This document shows, piece by piece, positions 50,205 to 58,362 of a stretch of DNA of 64,000 nucleotides (position 1 is the first letter of the stretch; each line of letters opens with the position of its first letter). The notes under the pieces are model-generated. The model searched no databases. It saw only the letters and a program-made list of their open reading frames with translations, and was not told the DNA's origin. The translations under genes were made by a program, and so were the position numbers. Origin of the DNA: Streptomyces sp. SID8352 (GTDB taxonomy: Bacteria > Actinomycetota > Actinomycetes > Streptomycetales > Streptomycetaceae); the NCBI RefSeq assembly GCF_009862265.1, contig NZ_WWGX01000088.1, positions 37,591 through 101,590 on the forward strand, read 5' to 3'.

Positions 50205-51332
50205 ATGGCGCACGACCACCTTCACCAGCACGGGGACGCACCGCGCCCCGGAGATCCGCACGAGCACCCGCACTCGGGCCACGACCCCGCCGGGACCCAC
50301 GGCACGGACGACCGCCGGGACGGCGCCGAGCACCGGGGCGGTGGCGGAACGCACGGCGCGGGCGACGGGCACGCCGAGGGCGACCGGCACGGTGGTGGCC
50401 AAGGGTACGGCGCCGGCCACGGCGGTGGCGGCGGGCACGGCGGTGGCGGGCGCGCCGGTCACGGCGGGCACCACGACCACACCGACCTCGACTGGGCCGA
50501 GATGGCCCCGGTCCTGGAGGCCCAGGCGGAGCTGTACGCCCCGATGTACCGGCGGGCCCTGGAGTGGCTGGCGGCGGAGGTGCCCGACCCGGGGCTGGTC
50601 GTCGACGTCGGCAGCGGCCCCGGCGTCGTCTCCGGCCTGTTCGCCGAGACCTTCCCCGCCGCCCGGATCGTCGCCGTCGACGGGGCCGCGCCCCTGCTGG
50701 AGCGGGCCCGCGCCCGTGCCGCCCGGCTCGGCGCCGCCGACCGCTTCGCCACCGTGACCGGTGAACTGCCGGACGCCCTCGACGGGGTCGGCGCCCCGGC
50801 CGGCCTGATGTGGGCGAGCCAGAGCCTGCACCACCTCGGGGACCAGCGGGCCGGGCTGGCGGCCTTCGCCGCGCGCCTGGCGCCCGGCGGCACCCTGGCC
50901 GTTCTGGAGGGCGGACTGCCCGCCCGCTTCCTCCCCCGCGACCTGGGCTTCGGCCGCCCCGGTCTCCAGGCCCGGCTGCACGCCCTGGAGGAGGACGAGT
51001 TCGCCCGGATGCGCGCGGGCCTGCCCGGCTCGGTCGCGGTGGCCGAGGACTGGCCCGCCCTGCTGACCGCGGCCGGCCTGCGGCACACCGGCACCCGCAG
51101 CTTCCTGCTCGACCTGCCCGCCCCGCTGTCGGACACGGCCCGCGCCTACGTCGCCGAGGTGCTCTCCCGGCAGCGCGAGCGGGCCGCCGACGTCCTGGAC
51201 GCCGGGGACCGCGCCGCGCTGGACCGGCTGCTCGACCCCGACGACGAGGCGGGCGTGCACCGGCGCCCGGACGTCTCCGTCCTCCTGGCCCGCACCGTGT
51301 ACACGGCGGTCCGCCCCGTGGCCGGGCCCTGA
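50205..51332 (+). CDS. SAM-dependent methyltransferase with a histidine-rich N-terminal tail
   Basis: 375 aa. Residues 1-95 hold 19 histidines in Gly/His/Asp-rich text (HDHLHQHGD, GHGGGGGHGG, GHGGHHDH), a likely metal-binding tail. A class I methyltransferase domain follows: LVVDVGSGPGVVSGLF (motif I), IVAVDGAAPLLERARARAA, MWASQSLHHLGDQRAGLAAF and LAPGGTLAVLEGG. The substrate is unknown. GGAGG is placed about 10 nt before the ATG. The tail is similar in style to nickel or zinc storage tails on metallochaperones (SlyD, HypB), here attached to a methyltransferase. Confidence 0.85.
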   Translation: MAHDHLHQHGDAPRPGDPHEHPHSGHDPAGTHGTDDRRDGAEHRGGGGTHGAGDGHAEGDRHGGGQGYGAGHGGGGGHGGGGRAGHGGHHDHTDLDWAEMAPVLEAQAELYAPMYRRALEWLAAEVPDPGLVVDVGSGPGVVSGLFAETFPAARIVAVDGAAPLLERARARAARLGAADRFATVTGELPDALDGVGAPAGLMWASQSLHHLGDQRAGLAAFAARLAPGGTLAVLEGGLPARFLPRDLGFGRPGLQARLHALEEDEFARMRAGLPGSVAVAEDWPALLTAAGLRHTGTRSFLLDLPAPLSDTARAYVAEVLSRQRERAADVLDAGDRAALDRLLDPDDEAGVHRRPDVSVLLARTVYTAVRPVAGP

Positions 51333-51402
51333 GGGACCCCGCTCGCCCTTTCCGGGCCGCCCGCCGGGCGGCAGGGGGTCGGGCGGCGGGGCCCGGACGG
51401 GG

Positions 51403-51435
51403 CGAGGGCCCGGTCCGTCATGGACCGGGCCCTCG
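51403..51435. terminator. Bidirectional terminator between methyltransferase and aldo-keto reductase genes
   Basis: CGAGGGCCCGGTCC-GTCAT-GGACCGGGCCCTCG, a perfect 14-bp stem with a 5-nt loop in the convergent gap. Confidence 0.8.
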
Positions 51436-51454
51436 TACGGGGCGGCGGGGCTGC

Positions 51455-52291
51455 TCAGGCCACCTCGAACGTGGCCGGGTCCGGGCCCAGCCGCCGGTCC
51501 TCGTTGAGGGCGCTGATCGCCGCGAGGTCCTCGGTGTCCAGGGAGAAGTCGAACACGTCGATGTTCTCCTTGATCCGCGACGGGGTCACCGACTTCGGGA
51601 TCACCACGTTGCCGAGCTGGAGATGCCAGCGCAGGACGACCTGGGCCGGGGTGCGGCCGTGCTTCTGGGCGATGGCCACGATCGCCGGGATCTCCAGGAT
51701 GCCCTTGCCCGAGCCCAGCGGGGACCACGCCTCGGTCGCGATGCCCTGCTCCGCGTGGACCTCGCGGGCGGCGTGCTGCTGGAGGTGCGGGTGCAGCTCG
51801 ATCTGGTTGACGGCCGGGATCACCGACGTCTCCCCGATCAGCCGCTCCAGGTGCTCCGGGAGGAAGTTGGAGACGCCGATGGCCTTGACGCGCTGGTCCG
51901 CGTACAGCTTCTCGAACGCCCGGTACGTGTCGACATAGAGATTCTTCGACGGCAGCGGCCAGTGGATCAGGTACAGGTCCACGTACTCCAGGCCGAGCTT
52001 GGCCAGCGAGGTGTCGAAGGCGCGCAGCGTGGCGTCGTACCCCTGCTCGCTGTTCCAGAGCTTGGTGGTGACGAAGAGCTCCTCGCGGGGGATGCCGGAG
52101 GCGGCGACGGCCTTGCCGGTGCCCTCTTCGTTGCCGTAGATCGCCGCTGTGTCGATGCCGCGGTACCCGGCCTCCAGCGCCGTCGCGACGGCGGTCTCGG
52201 CCTCGTCGTCCGGCACCTGCCAGACACCGAAGCCAAGCTGGGGCATCTCGACGCCGTTGTTCAGGATGATCGGGGGGACCTTGCTGCTCAC
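51455..52291 (-). CDS. Aldo/keto reductase
   Basis: A 278-aa NADPH-dependent aldo-keto reductase (AKR5-like, 2,5-diketo-gluconate reductase type). The catalytic tetrad is complete: Asp47 and Tyr52 (GIDTAAIYGNE), Lys77 (VTTKLWN), His110 (LYLIHWP). GVSNFLPEHLERLI, EAWSPLGSGKG and IPKSVTPSRIKEN give the cofactor side. The physiological substrate is unknown. GTG at 52291 (VSSKVPPIILNNG) is preferred over the ATG at 52345, because AAGGA lies upstream and family proteins start here. Confidence 0.92.
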   Translation of the reverse strand: MSSKVPPIILNNGVEMPQLGFGVWQVPDDEAETAVATALEAGYRGIDTAAIYGNEEGTGKAVAASGIPREELFVTTKLWNSEQGYDATLRAFDTSLAKLGLEYVDLYLIHWPLPSKNLYVDTYRAFEKLYADQRVKAIGVSNFLPEHLERLIGETSVIPAVNQIELHPHLQQHAAREVHAEQGIATEAWSPLGSGKGILEIPAIVAIAQKHGRTPAQVVLRWHLQLGNVVIPKSVTPSRIKENIDVFDFSLDTEDLAAISALNEDRRLGPDPATFEVA

Positions 52292-52447
52292 GAGCTCTCG
52301 ATCCTTAGGGTTGTGGTCGTTCGTACGCCCCTGCTCAACGATCACGGGCCGGGATGCATTCCTGACCGGGCTTCTCTCACCTCCGTAGGGTTCCTCGGCG
52401 GCGCCGTCGTAAGCGTCCCGGGGGCACCGCGTCCGGGTTCCGGCGGG

Positions 52448-53341
52448 TCAGCCGGGAAAGTGGCCGGGTTCCGGCCGCTGCGGCCGGTGCAGCCGGTCGC
52501 CGCCCGCCAGCACGGCCGCGGCGAGGGCGTCGGCGGCGTCCCGGGCGGCCGGCCGGTGCCGGCCGTGCACCAGGACGAAGTCGACCCGGCCCAGGTCGGG
52601 CAGCCCGGCCCGGTCCGGGACCCGTACCAGGCCCGGCGGGATCAGCCCCCGGGAGTGGGCCATCACCCCGAGGCCCGCGCGGGCCGCCGCGATCAGCCCG
52701 TTCAGGCTGCCGCTGGTGCACACGACCCGCCACTCGCGGCCCTGGCGGCGCAGCGCCTCCATCGCCCGGTCCCGGGTGATGCCCGGCGGCGGGTAGACGA
52801 TGAGCGGCACCGGGCGGTCCGGGTCCAGCCGCAGCCGCTCGGCGCCGATCCACACCAGCCGGTCCTGCCGGACGAACTCGCCCCCGGGGTCCCCGGGGCG
52901 GCGCTTGGCCAGCACCAGGTCGAGCCGCCCGGCCGCCAGCCGCTCGTACAGCGTGCCCGACAGCTCCACCGTCAGCTCCAGGTCGACCTCGGGATGGTCG
53001 TGGCGGAAGCCCTCCAGCACCTCCGGCAGCCGGGTCAGCACGAAGTCCTCGGACGCCCCGAAGCGCAGCCGTCCGCGGACCCGGGTGCCGGTGAAGAAGG
53101 CCGCGGCCCGCTCGTGGGCCTCCAGGATGCGGTGGGCGAAGCCCAGCATCGCCTCGCCGTCCTCGGTCAGCTCCACCGAGTGGGTGTCCCGGGTGAAGAG
53201 CTGCCGCCCGGCGGCCTCCTCCAGCCGCCGCACGTGCTGGCTCACGGTGGACTGCCGCAGCCCGAGCCGCCGGGCGGCCCGGGTGAAGTTCAGGGTCTGC
53301 GCCACCGAGAGGAAGGTGCGCAGGTGGGAGGGGTCGTACAC
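52448..53341 (-). CDS. LysR family transcriptional regulator
   Basis: A 297-aa LysR regulator. The N-terminal winged HTH is LRTFLSVAQTLNFTRAARRL and LRQSTVSQHVRRLEEAAGRQ. The effector domain starts GRLRFGASEDFVLTRLPEVL. It probably controls the divergent BASS transporter (53820) and possibly the aldo-keto reductase downstream. The start is uncertain: GTG at 53341 (VYDPSHLRTF) is chosen on family length; an ATG at 53374 is in frame, and neither has a strong ribosome-binding site. Confidence 0.9.
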   Translation of the reverse strand: MYDPSHLRTFLSVAQTLNFTRAARRLGLRQSTVSQHVRRLEEAAGRQLFTRDTHSVELTEDGEAMLGFAHRILEAHERAAAFFTGTRVRGRLRFGASEDFVLTRLPEVLEGFRHDHPEVDLELTVELSGTLYERLAAGRLDLVLAKRRPGDPGGEFVRQDRLVWIGAERLRLDPDRPVPLIVYPPPGITRDRAMEALRRQGREWRVVCTSGSLNGLIAAARAGLGVMAHSRGLIPPGLVRVPDRAGLPDLGRVDFVLVHGRHRPAARDAADALAAAVLAGGDRLHRPQRPEPGHFPG

Positions 53342-53819
53342 GGGGCCCACGGTAGCCGGTCGGGCGCCGGTCATCGGGAAGCACGATGACAGTGAGAGCG
53401 ATGTGCGGGATTCCCGATCACGGGCGGGACGGGCAGGATGGGGCGGGAGCCCGGGGAGCCCGGGGAGCCCGGGGGCGCCGGACGGCAGGCCGGTCGGTCG
53501 GCCCGGGTGTGGCCGGCGGCCGGTGGTCCGCGGACCGCGGTCCGACGGTCGGGCGGCGGGACGGACCTGATCGGCCGGCCCGGGGACTCCGGGGGCGGGC
53601 CAGGCGGGTACGCCCGCCCCGCACCGGGCGCACCGGGCGGATTGGGGCCGGGGCCCAACCGGACGGTCGAAGGGTCCCGACGGTCCGGACGGGACGAAGC
53701 GGGGCCGGACGGGGCGGAGCGGTCCGGGCGGTCCCGACGGCGGCCGGATGCCCCCGGAGGGCCGGTGCGCCCGGCGTTCCGGGGCGAGCGACAGCGAGAC
53801 GACGAGTGACGGGAGCACC
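53342..53819. other. Divergent promoter region of the LysR and BASS genes, with direct repeats
   Basis: About 480 bp. Three tandem GGGAGCCCG units lie near 53447-53475. No LysR T-N11-A box can be singled out with confidence in this GC background. A GGGAG ribosome-binding site precedes the transporter GTG. Confidence 0.45.
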
Positions 53820-54890
53820 GTGAAACGCCTGAGCCGACCGGCCCGACCGCCGGTCGACCCCTTCGTCCTGATGCTCCTCGGCACGGTGGGGCTGGCCGCG
53901 CTGCTCCCCGTACGCGGCGCGGGCGCCGAGGCCGCCTCCGGTGCCACCACGGGGGCCATCGCCCTCCTCTTCCTCCTCTACGGCGCCCGGCTCTCCACCC
54001 GCGAGGCGCTGGACGGGCTGCGCCACTGGCGGCTCCACCTCACCGTGCTGGCCTGCACCTTCGCCGTCTTCCCGCTGCTCGGCCTCGCCACCCGGGGTCT
54101 CGTCCCGATCCTGCTGACCGAGCCGCTCCAGCAGGGGCTGCTCTTCCTCACCCTCGTCCCGTCGACCGTCCAGTCGTCCATCGCCTTCACCTCCCTGGCG
54201 CGCGGCAACGTGCCCGCCGCGATCTGCGCGGGCTCCTTCTCCTCCCTGGCGGGCATCGTCCTCACCCCGCTGCTGGCCGCCCTGCTGCTGGGCGGCGGCG
54301 GGGGCGCGTTCTCCGCCGACGCGCTGCTGGCGATCGTGCTCCAACTGCTGGTGCCGTTCGCCGCCGGCCAACTGCTCCGCCGCTGGATCGGGGGGTTCGT
54401 CGTCCGGCACCGGCGGGTGCTGGGGTTCGTCGACCGGGGCTCGATCCTGCTGGTCGTCTACACCGCGTTCAGCGAGGGCATGGTGCGGGGCGTCTGGCAC
54501 CGGGTCGGCCCGGCAGGGCTGGGCGGCCTGCTCGTGGTGGAGGCGGTGCTCCTGGCCGTGATGCTGCTGCTGACCTGGTACGGCGCGGCGGCGCTGGGCT
54601 TCGGGCGGGCGGACCGGGTGGCGATCCAGTTCGCCGGGTCCAAGAAGTCCCTCGCCTCCGGACTGCCCATGGCGAGCGTTCTGTTCGGAGCCGAGGCCGC
54701 GCTGGCCGTGCTGCCCCTGATGCTCTTCCACCAGATGCAGCTCATGGTGTGCGCCGTCATCGCCGGACGCCGCGCGCGGGACCCCGGTGCGGGCACCCCT
54801 CGGGGGACGGCCCCTCCGGAGGAGCCCCCCGAGGACCCGGTGCGCCCGCCGGTGCCGGGGTCGGCCGGGAGCGGGCCCCGCCGGAGATGA
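53820..54890 (+). CDS. Bile acid:sodium symporter family (BASS) transporter
   Basis: A 356-aa polytopic membrane protein with about nine to ten helices, of the bacterial SBF-like (YfeH/BASS) group. Typical text: LLFLLYGARLSTREALDGLR, TLVPSTVQSSIAFTSLARGN and FAGSKKSLASGLPMASVLFG, which together hold the crossover motifs and sodium site. Substrates of the family are organic anions; none is indicated here. GTG at 53820 has GGGAG 4 nt upstream. The last ~40 residues are a Pro-rich cytoplasmic tail. Confidence 0.88.
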   Translation: MKRLSRPARPPVDPFVLMLLGTVGLAALLPVRGAGAEAASGATTGAIALLFLLYGARLSTREALDGLRHWRLHLTVLACTFAVFPLLGLATRGLVPILLTEPLQQGLLFLTLVPSTVQSSIAFTSLARGNVPAAICAGSFSSLAGIVLTPLLAALLLGGGGGAFSADALLAIVLQLLVPFAAGQLLRRWIGGFVVRHRRVLGFVDRGSILLVVYTAFSEGMVRGVWHRVGPAGLGGLLVVEAVLLAVMLLLTWYGAAALGFGRADRVAIQFAGSKKSLASGLPMASVLFGAEAALAVLPLMLFHQMQLMVCAVIAGRRARDPGAGTPRGTAPPEEPPEDPVRPPVPGSAGSGPRRR

Positions 54891-54907
54891 CGGGGGCGGC
54901 CCCTGAC

Positions 54908-54922
54908 GGCCCCCCGGGGGCC
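54908..54922. terminator. Short GC dyad between convergent BASS and fdhD genes
   Basis: GGCCCCC-C-GGGGGCC has 7-bp arms and practically no loop in the 54-bp convergent gap. Weak evidence for termination. Confidence 0.3.
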
Positions 54923-54944
54923 CGGGGCGGGCACGCCGCCAGGG

Positions 54945-55796
54945 TCAGTCCGGGTGCCCGGCCGGTTCCGGCAGGACGAGCCGCTCCTCGCCCGCGTACA
55001 CGTTCATGGAGCCGCCGCGCAGGAACCCCACCAGCGTCAGCCCCGTCTCCACGGCCAGGTCGACCGCCAGGGACGACGGTGCCGACACGGCCGCCAGCAC
55101 CGGAACGCCCGCCATCACGGCCTTCTGCGCCAGCTCGAAGGAGGCCCGCCCCGAGACCAGCAGCACCGACCGCGACAGCGGCAGCCCCCCGTCGCGCAGC
55201 GCCCGGCCGACCAGCTTGTCGACGGCGTTGTGCCGGCCCACGTCCTCCCGGACGTCGACCAGTTCGCCGTCCTCGGTGAACAGCGCCGCCGCGTGCAGGC
55301 CGCCGGTCCGGTCGAACACCCGCTGCGCTGCGCGCAGCCGGCCGGGCAGCTCCGCCAGCAGCCCGGGGGTGAGGCGCAGCGGGGGCGTGTCCGCGACGGG
55401 CCACCGTGCCGTCGTCCGCACCGCGTCCAGGCTGGCCTTGCCGCACAGGCCGCAGGACGAGGTCGTGTAGACGTTCCGCTCCAGGGTGATGTCGGGCATC
55501 GGCACGCCGGGCGCCGTCCGCACGTCCACCACGTTGTACGTGTTGGAGCCGTCGGCCGTGGCGCCCGCGCAGTAGACGATGTTCAGCAGGTCCTCCGCCG
55601 CGCCGAGTACGCCCTCGCTGACCAGGAAGCCCGCCGCGAGGTCGAAGTCGTGGCCGGGGGTGCGCATGGTGATCGCCAGGGGCTTGCCGTTGAGGCGTAT
55701 CTCCAGCGGCTCCTCCGCGACGAGCGTGTCCGGGCGGGCGGAGACCGCGCCGTCCCGGATGCGGATCACCCTGCGTCGTTCCGTGACTCGTCCCAT
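54945..55796 (-). CDS. fdhD: Formate dehydrogenase sulfurtransferase FdhD
   Basis: A 283-aa FdhD protein that transfers sulfur to the molybdenum/bis-MGD cofactor of formate dehydrogenase. The essential CxxC is present (YTTSSCGLCGKAS). RTPGHDFDLAAGFLVSEGV, DVREDVGRHNAVDKLVG and LLVSGRASFELAQKAVMAG are family signatures. No formate dehydrogenase gene is in the window; with narG it points to active molybdoenzyme metabolism. ATG at 55796. The upstream leader carries heptamer repeats. Confidence 0.94.
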   Translation of the reverse strand: MGRVTERRRVIRIRDGAVSARPDTLVAEEPLEIRLNGKPLAITMRTPGHDFDLAAGFLVSEGVLGAAEDLLNIVYCAGATADGSNTYNVVDVRTAPGVPMPDITLERNVYTTSSCGLCGKASLDAVRTTARWPVADTPPLRLTPGLLAELPGRLRAAQRVFDRTGGLHAAALFTEDGELVDVREDVGRHNAVDKLVGRALRDGGLPLSRSVLLVSGRASFELAQKAVMAGVPVLAAVSAPSSLAVDLAVETGLTLVGFLRGGSMNVYAGEERLVLPEPAGHPD

Positions 55797-55864
55797 GTCC
55801 GTGTGCCCCTCGCGCCGGTCGGTCCCGGTTCTCCTGCGTACGTACGGACGGCTGGAGCAGTTCC

Positions 55865-55899
55865 TGCCGTGTGCCGTGTGCCGTGTGCCGTGTGCCGTG
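55865..55899. repeat. Heptanucleotide tandem repeat, five TGCCGTG units
   Basis: Five perfect tandem copies of TGCCGTG followed by the degenerate unit TGTCCTG and TGCC, 69-103 bp upstream of fdhD. Copy number of such repeats can change by slippage. Confidence 0.9.
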
Positions 55900-56540
55900 T
55901 GTCCTGTGCCGCCGCCCGCCGGGGCCGGGCGCCGCGCGGAGGAGCGGTGTTCGTCGGCCTCCGCCCGCCTCGGTCCCGCCATTGTCCCGCAGGGCCCGGG
56001 GGCGGGGAGCGGGTGGTCCGGTCGCCGGGTCGGGAAGGCGCGGTCGGAGGCCGGGCAGCCGGGCGGCCCGGTCGTGCGCGCGGCGCGGGCGGCGCGGGCG
56101 GGGGCGCGAGTGCGGCGTGTTCGCCGGGCGCCGGAGCCATCGGAGGAGGTGCGCGGTGCGCGGGATACGGAGGGCGGTGGGCGTGGCGGGGGCCGCGCGG
56201 TGGGCGTGGTGGGGGCGGGCGTGACGGGCGGTGCGTCCGGGACGGGGATGACGCTTTCGGTAAATTCGGTCGACTTCGCGGGGCGGATCGTGGACTATGC
56301 CCTGGAGAGCGTCCGCGCCGTGCCGGGAGAAGGCCGGCGAGCGGGGCCCACGAGCGGTGCAGCCCCGCCCATATGGGGGCGAGAACCGCGTATCACCGGC
56401 GGTCGTTCCGGTTCCGTCTCGGATGCTGAGCGAAACCGACAAGCGGGATGACCGAATCCTGTTGCTTCACCTGCCCTCCTACCCGTCGGTCACTGAACAC
56501 ACTGGTGGATCAGCACCCGAGGAAGCGAGGGGGTTCCGCC
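55900..56540. other. Intergenic region upstream of fabH-like gene
   Basis: About 640 bp. Left part very GC-rich, with GGCGCGGGC repeats; the right part from 56240 is less GC-rich and likely holds the promoter of the FabH-like gene (GGTAAATTCGGTC near 56262). No gene recognised. Confidence 0.45.
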
Positions 56541-57488
56541 ATGCGCGGCTCGCGCATCACCGCCGTCGGCCACTACCAGCCCGCCCGGGTTCTCACCAAC
56601 GAGGACCTCGCGGGCATGGTCGACACCAGCGACGAGTGGATCAGGAGCCGGGTGGGCATCCGGACCCGCCACATCGCCGGGCCCGAGGAACCCGTCGACG
56701 AACTGGCCGCCCACGCGGCCGCCAAGGCCCTCGCGGCGGCCGGGACCGCGCCCGGCGAGGTGGACCTCGTCATGGTCGCCACCTCCACCGCGATCGACCG
56801 CTCCCCGAACATGGCCGCCCGTGTGGCCGCCCGGCTCGGTATCCCGGGACCCGCCGCGATCGACGTCAACGTCGTCTGCGCCGGATTCACCCACGCCCTC
56901 GCCTCCGCCGACCACACCTTGCGGGCCGGTGCGGCGACCCGCGTCCTGGTCATCGGCGCCGACAAGATGTCCGAGATCACGGACTGGACCGACCGCACCA
57001 CCTGCGTCCTGCTCGGCGACGGGGCCGGTGCCGCCGTGGTCGAGGCCTGCGCGGAGGGCGAGGAGCCGGGGATCGGCCCGGTGGAGTGGGGCTCGGTGCC
57101 CGAGATGGGCAACGCGGTCCGGATCGAGGGCACGCCGCCGCGCTTCGCGCAGGAGGGCCAGAGCGTCTACCGCTGGGCCACCACCCGGCTGCCCGCCATC
57201 GCCCGCCGGACCTGCGAGCGGTCCGGGGTGGAACCGGCCGACCTCGCCGCCGTCGTCCTCCACCAGGCCAACCTGCGCATCATCGAACCCCTCGCGCAGA
57301 AGATCGGCGCGGTCAACGCCGTCGTCGCCCGCGACGTCGTCGACTCCGGCAACACCTCGGCGGCCAGCATCCCGCTCGCCCTGTCCAAGCTGGTGGAACG
57401 GGGCGAGATCACCACCGGCGACCCCGTGCTCCTCTTCGGCTTCGGCGGCAACCTCTCCTACGCCGGGCAGGTCGTCCGCTGCCCCTGA
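56541..57488 (+). CDS. fabH: Beta-ketoacyl-ACP synthase III (FabH-like)
   Basis: A 315-aa ketosynthase III that condenses acyl-CoA with malonyl-ACP to start fatty-acid or polyketide chains. The Cys-His-Asn triad is complete: Cys113 in VNVVCAGFTHAL, His in VVLHQANLRI, Asn in DSGNTSAASIP. The TSDEWIRSRVGIRTRHIA loop is typical. It stands alone, with no fabD, acpP or fabF, so it is probably a second KAS III rather than the fatty-acid operon copy. GAGGGGG precedes the ATG. Confidence 0.92.
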   Translation: MRGSRITAVGHYQPARVLTNEDLAGMVDTSDEWIRSRVGIRTRHIAGPEEPVDELAAHAAAKALAAAGTAPGEVDLVMVATSTAIDRSPNMAARVAARLGIPGPAAIDVNVVCAGFTHALASADHTLRAGAATRVLVIGADKMSEITDWTDRTTCVLLGDGAGAAVVEACAEGEEPGIGPVEWGSVPEMGNAVRIEGTPPRFAQEGQSVYRWATTRLPAIARRTCERSGVEPADLAAVVLHQANLRIIEPLAQKIGAVNAVVARDVVDSGNTSAASIPLALSKLVERGEITTGDPVLLFGFGGNLSYAGQVVRCP

Positions 57489-57914
57489 CGGAGGGGCGGC
57501 AGGGGGTCCGGTGGGCGCGGCGGCGGGCCGGTGCCGCTCCGGCGGGGCGGACCGCGGTGGCTCACCTGGCGTGGGTGGCCCGGTCGCCGTGGGCCCGCAG
57601 ACCGTCGACCGGCGCGGAGCCGAGCACCCGGACGGACCGGGGGACCGGGAGGACGTCCGTCGTGGCGGCGACGGGCGCGTACCGGAAGGCGCTCCGCGGA
57701 TGCTCCCGGAACGGCGACGGCGGCCGCGTCCGTCGCTCGCGGAGTGGTCACTGCGTAACCGACCCGTCGCTCACGGTGCGCTCCGGGTCGCATCCGCCCC
57801 GGCGTCGGCGGAGCGTTGGCGGGACGAAGGAAACGCAGGTGAAAGGCGCTGCGAAACCTTGGTATGGTTGTCCATGTCGCCGCCGGGGAACACCCCGGAG
57901 TCGACACACACCCG
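57489..57914. other. Intergenic region between fabH-like gene and tRNA-Leu
   Basis: About 425 bp, GC-rich on the left, with no gene recognised. The tRNA promoter is near its right end (57839-57868). Confidence 0.5.
57839..57868 (+). promoter_or_regulatory. Likely housekeeping promoter of tRNA-Leu
   Basis: GTGAAA, 18 nt, TATGGT: a reasonable -35/-10 pair for the vegetative sigma factor. Transcription would begin about 40 bp before the mature tRNA. Confidence 0.45.
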
Positions 57915-58002
57915 GTCCGGGTGGCGGAATGGCAGACGCGCTAGCTTGAGGTGCTAGTGCCCTTTATCGGGCGTGGGGGTTCAAGTCCCCCCTCGGACAC
58001 CA
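57915..58002 (+). tRNA. tRNA-Leu (anticodon GAG)
   Basis: A class II tRNA with a long variable arm. Acceptor GTCCGGG pairs with CTCGGAC; the anticodon stem-loop CTAGC-TTGAGGT-GCTAG gives anticodon GAG (codons CUC/CUU). The T arm GGGGG-TTCAAGT-CCCCC is complete. The CCA end is encoded (58000-58002). Confidence 0.95.
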
Positions 58003-58362
58003 GCAGGGACGTTCACGAGATCGTTCCGGAGCGTTCACGAACTATCGGTCGAGTCATGTGACTCTCCGGTTTTTCGTCGTTTCCGGGGCTCCGCTTCGGG
58101 CACGTCGCGGAGGAAGACGAAGCGGCGCGAGAGACTGTGCAGGGTCCCGAGTCCGGACGCTTCGAGGATGACGTTCCGAGGATCACGTTCGGCGGAATAC
58201 CTGCATTCGGCACTCTCCGAGCCCTCACCTCGGAAGAAGCTGACTGCAAGCACCGCGAGGACCCCGTCCACGCGCCGCTCTGCGCGTGGACGGCCGCACT
58301 GTGCACCGGCACGGACCGGCACGCCGCCGCGGGGTCACGGAACTGATCGCCCTCTCTTCCCG
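58003..58362. other. Spacer between tRNA-Leu and the PLD operon
   Basis: About 360 bp, less GC-rich than neighbours. Three CGTTC-starting direct repeats lie at 58010, 58022 and 58032 (CGTTCACGA twice). A minus-strand frame of 95 codons (58035-58322) has no similarity I recognise and is probably not a gene. No duplicate of the tRNA 3' end that would mark an attachment site was found in the window. Confidence 0.45.

Noticed and set aside
58035..58322. A 95-codon minus-strand gene after tRNA-Leu
   Set aside because: No similarity, no convincing ribosome-binding site, and atypical codon use.
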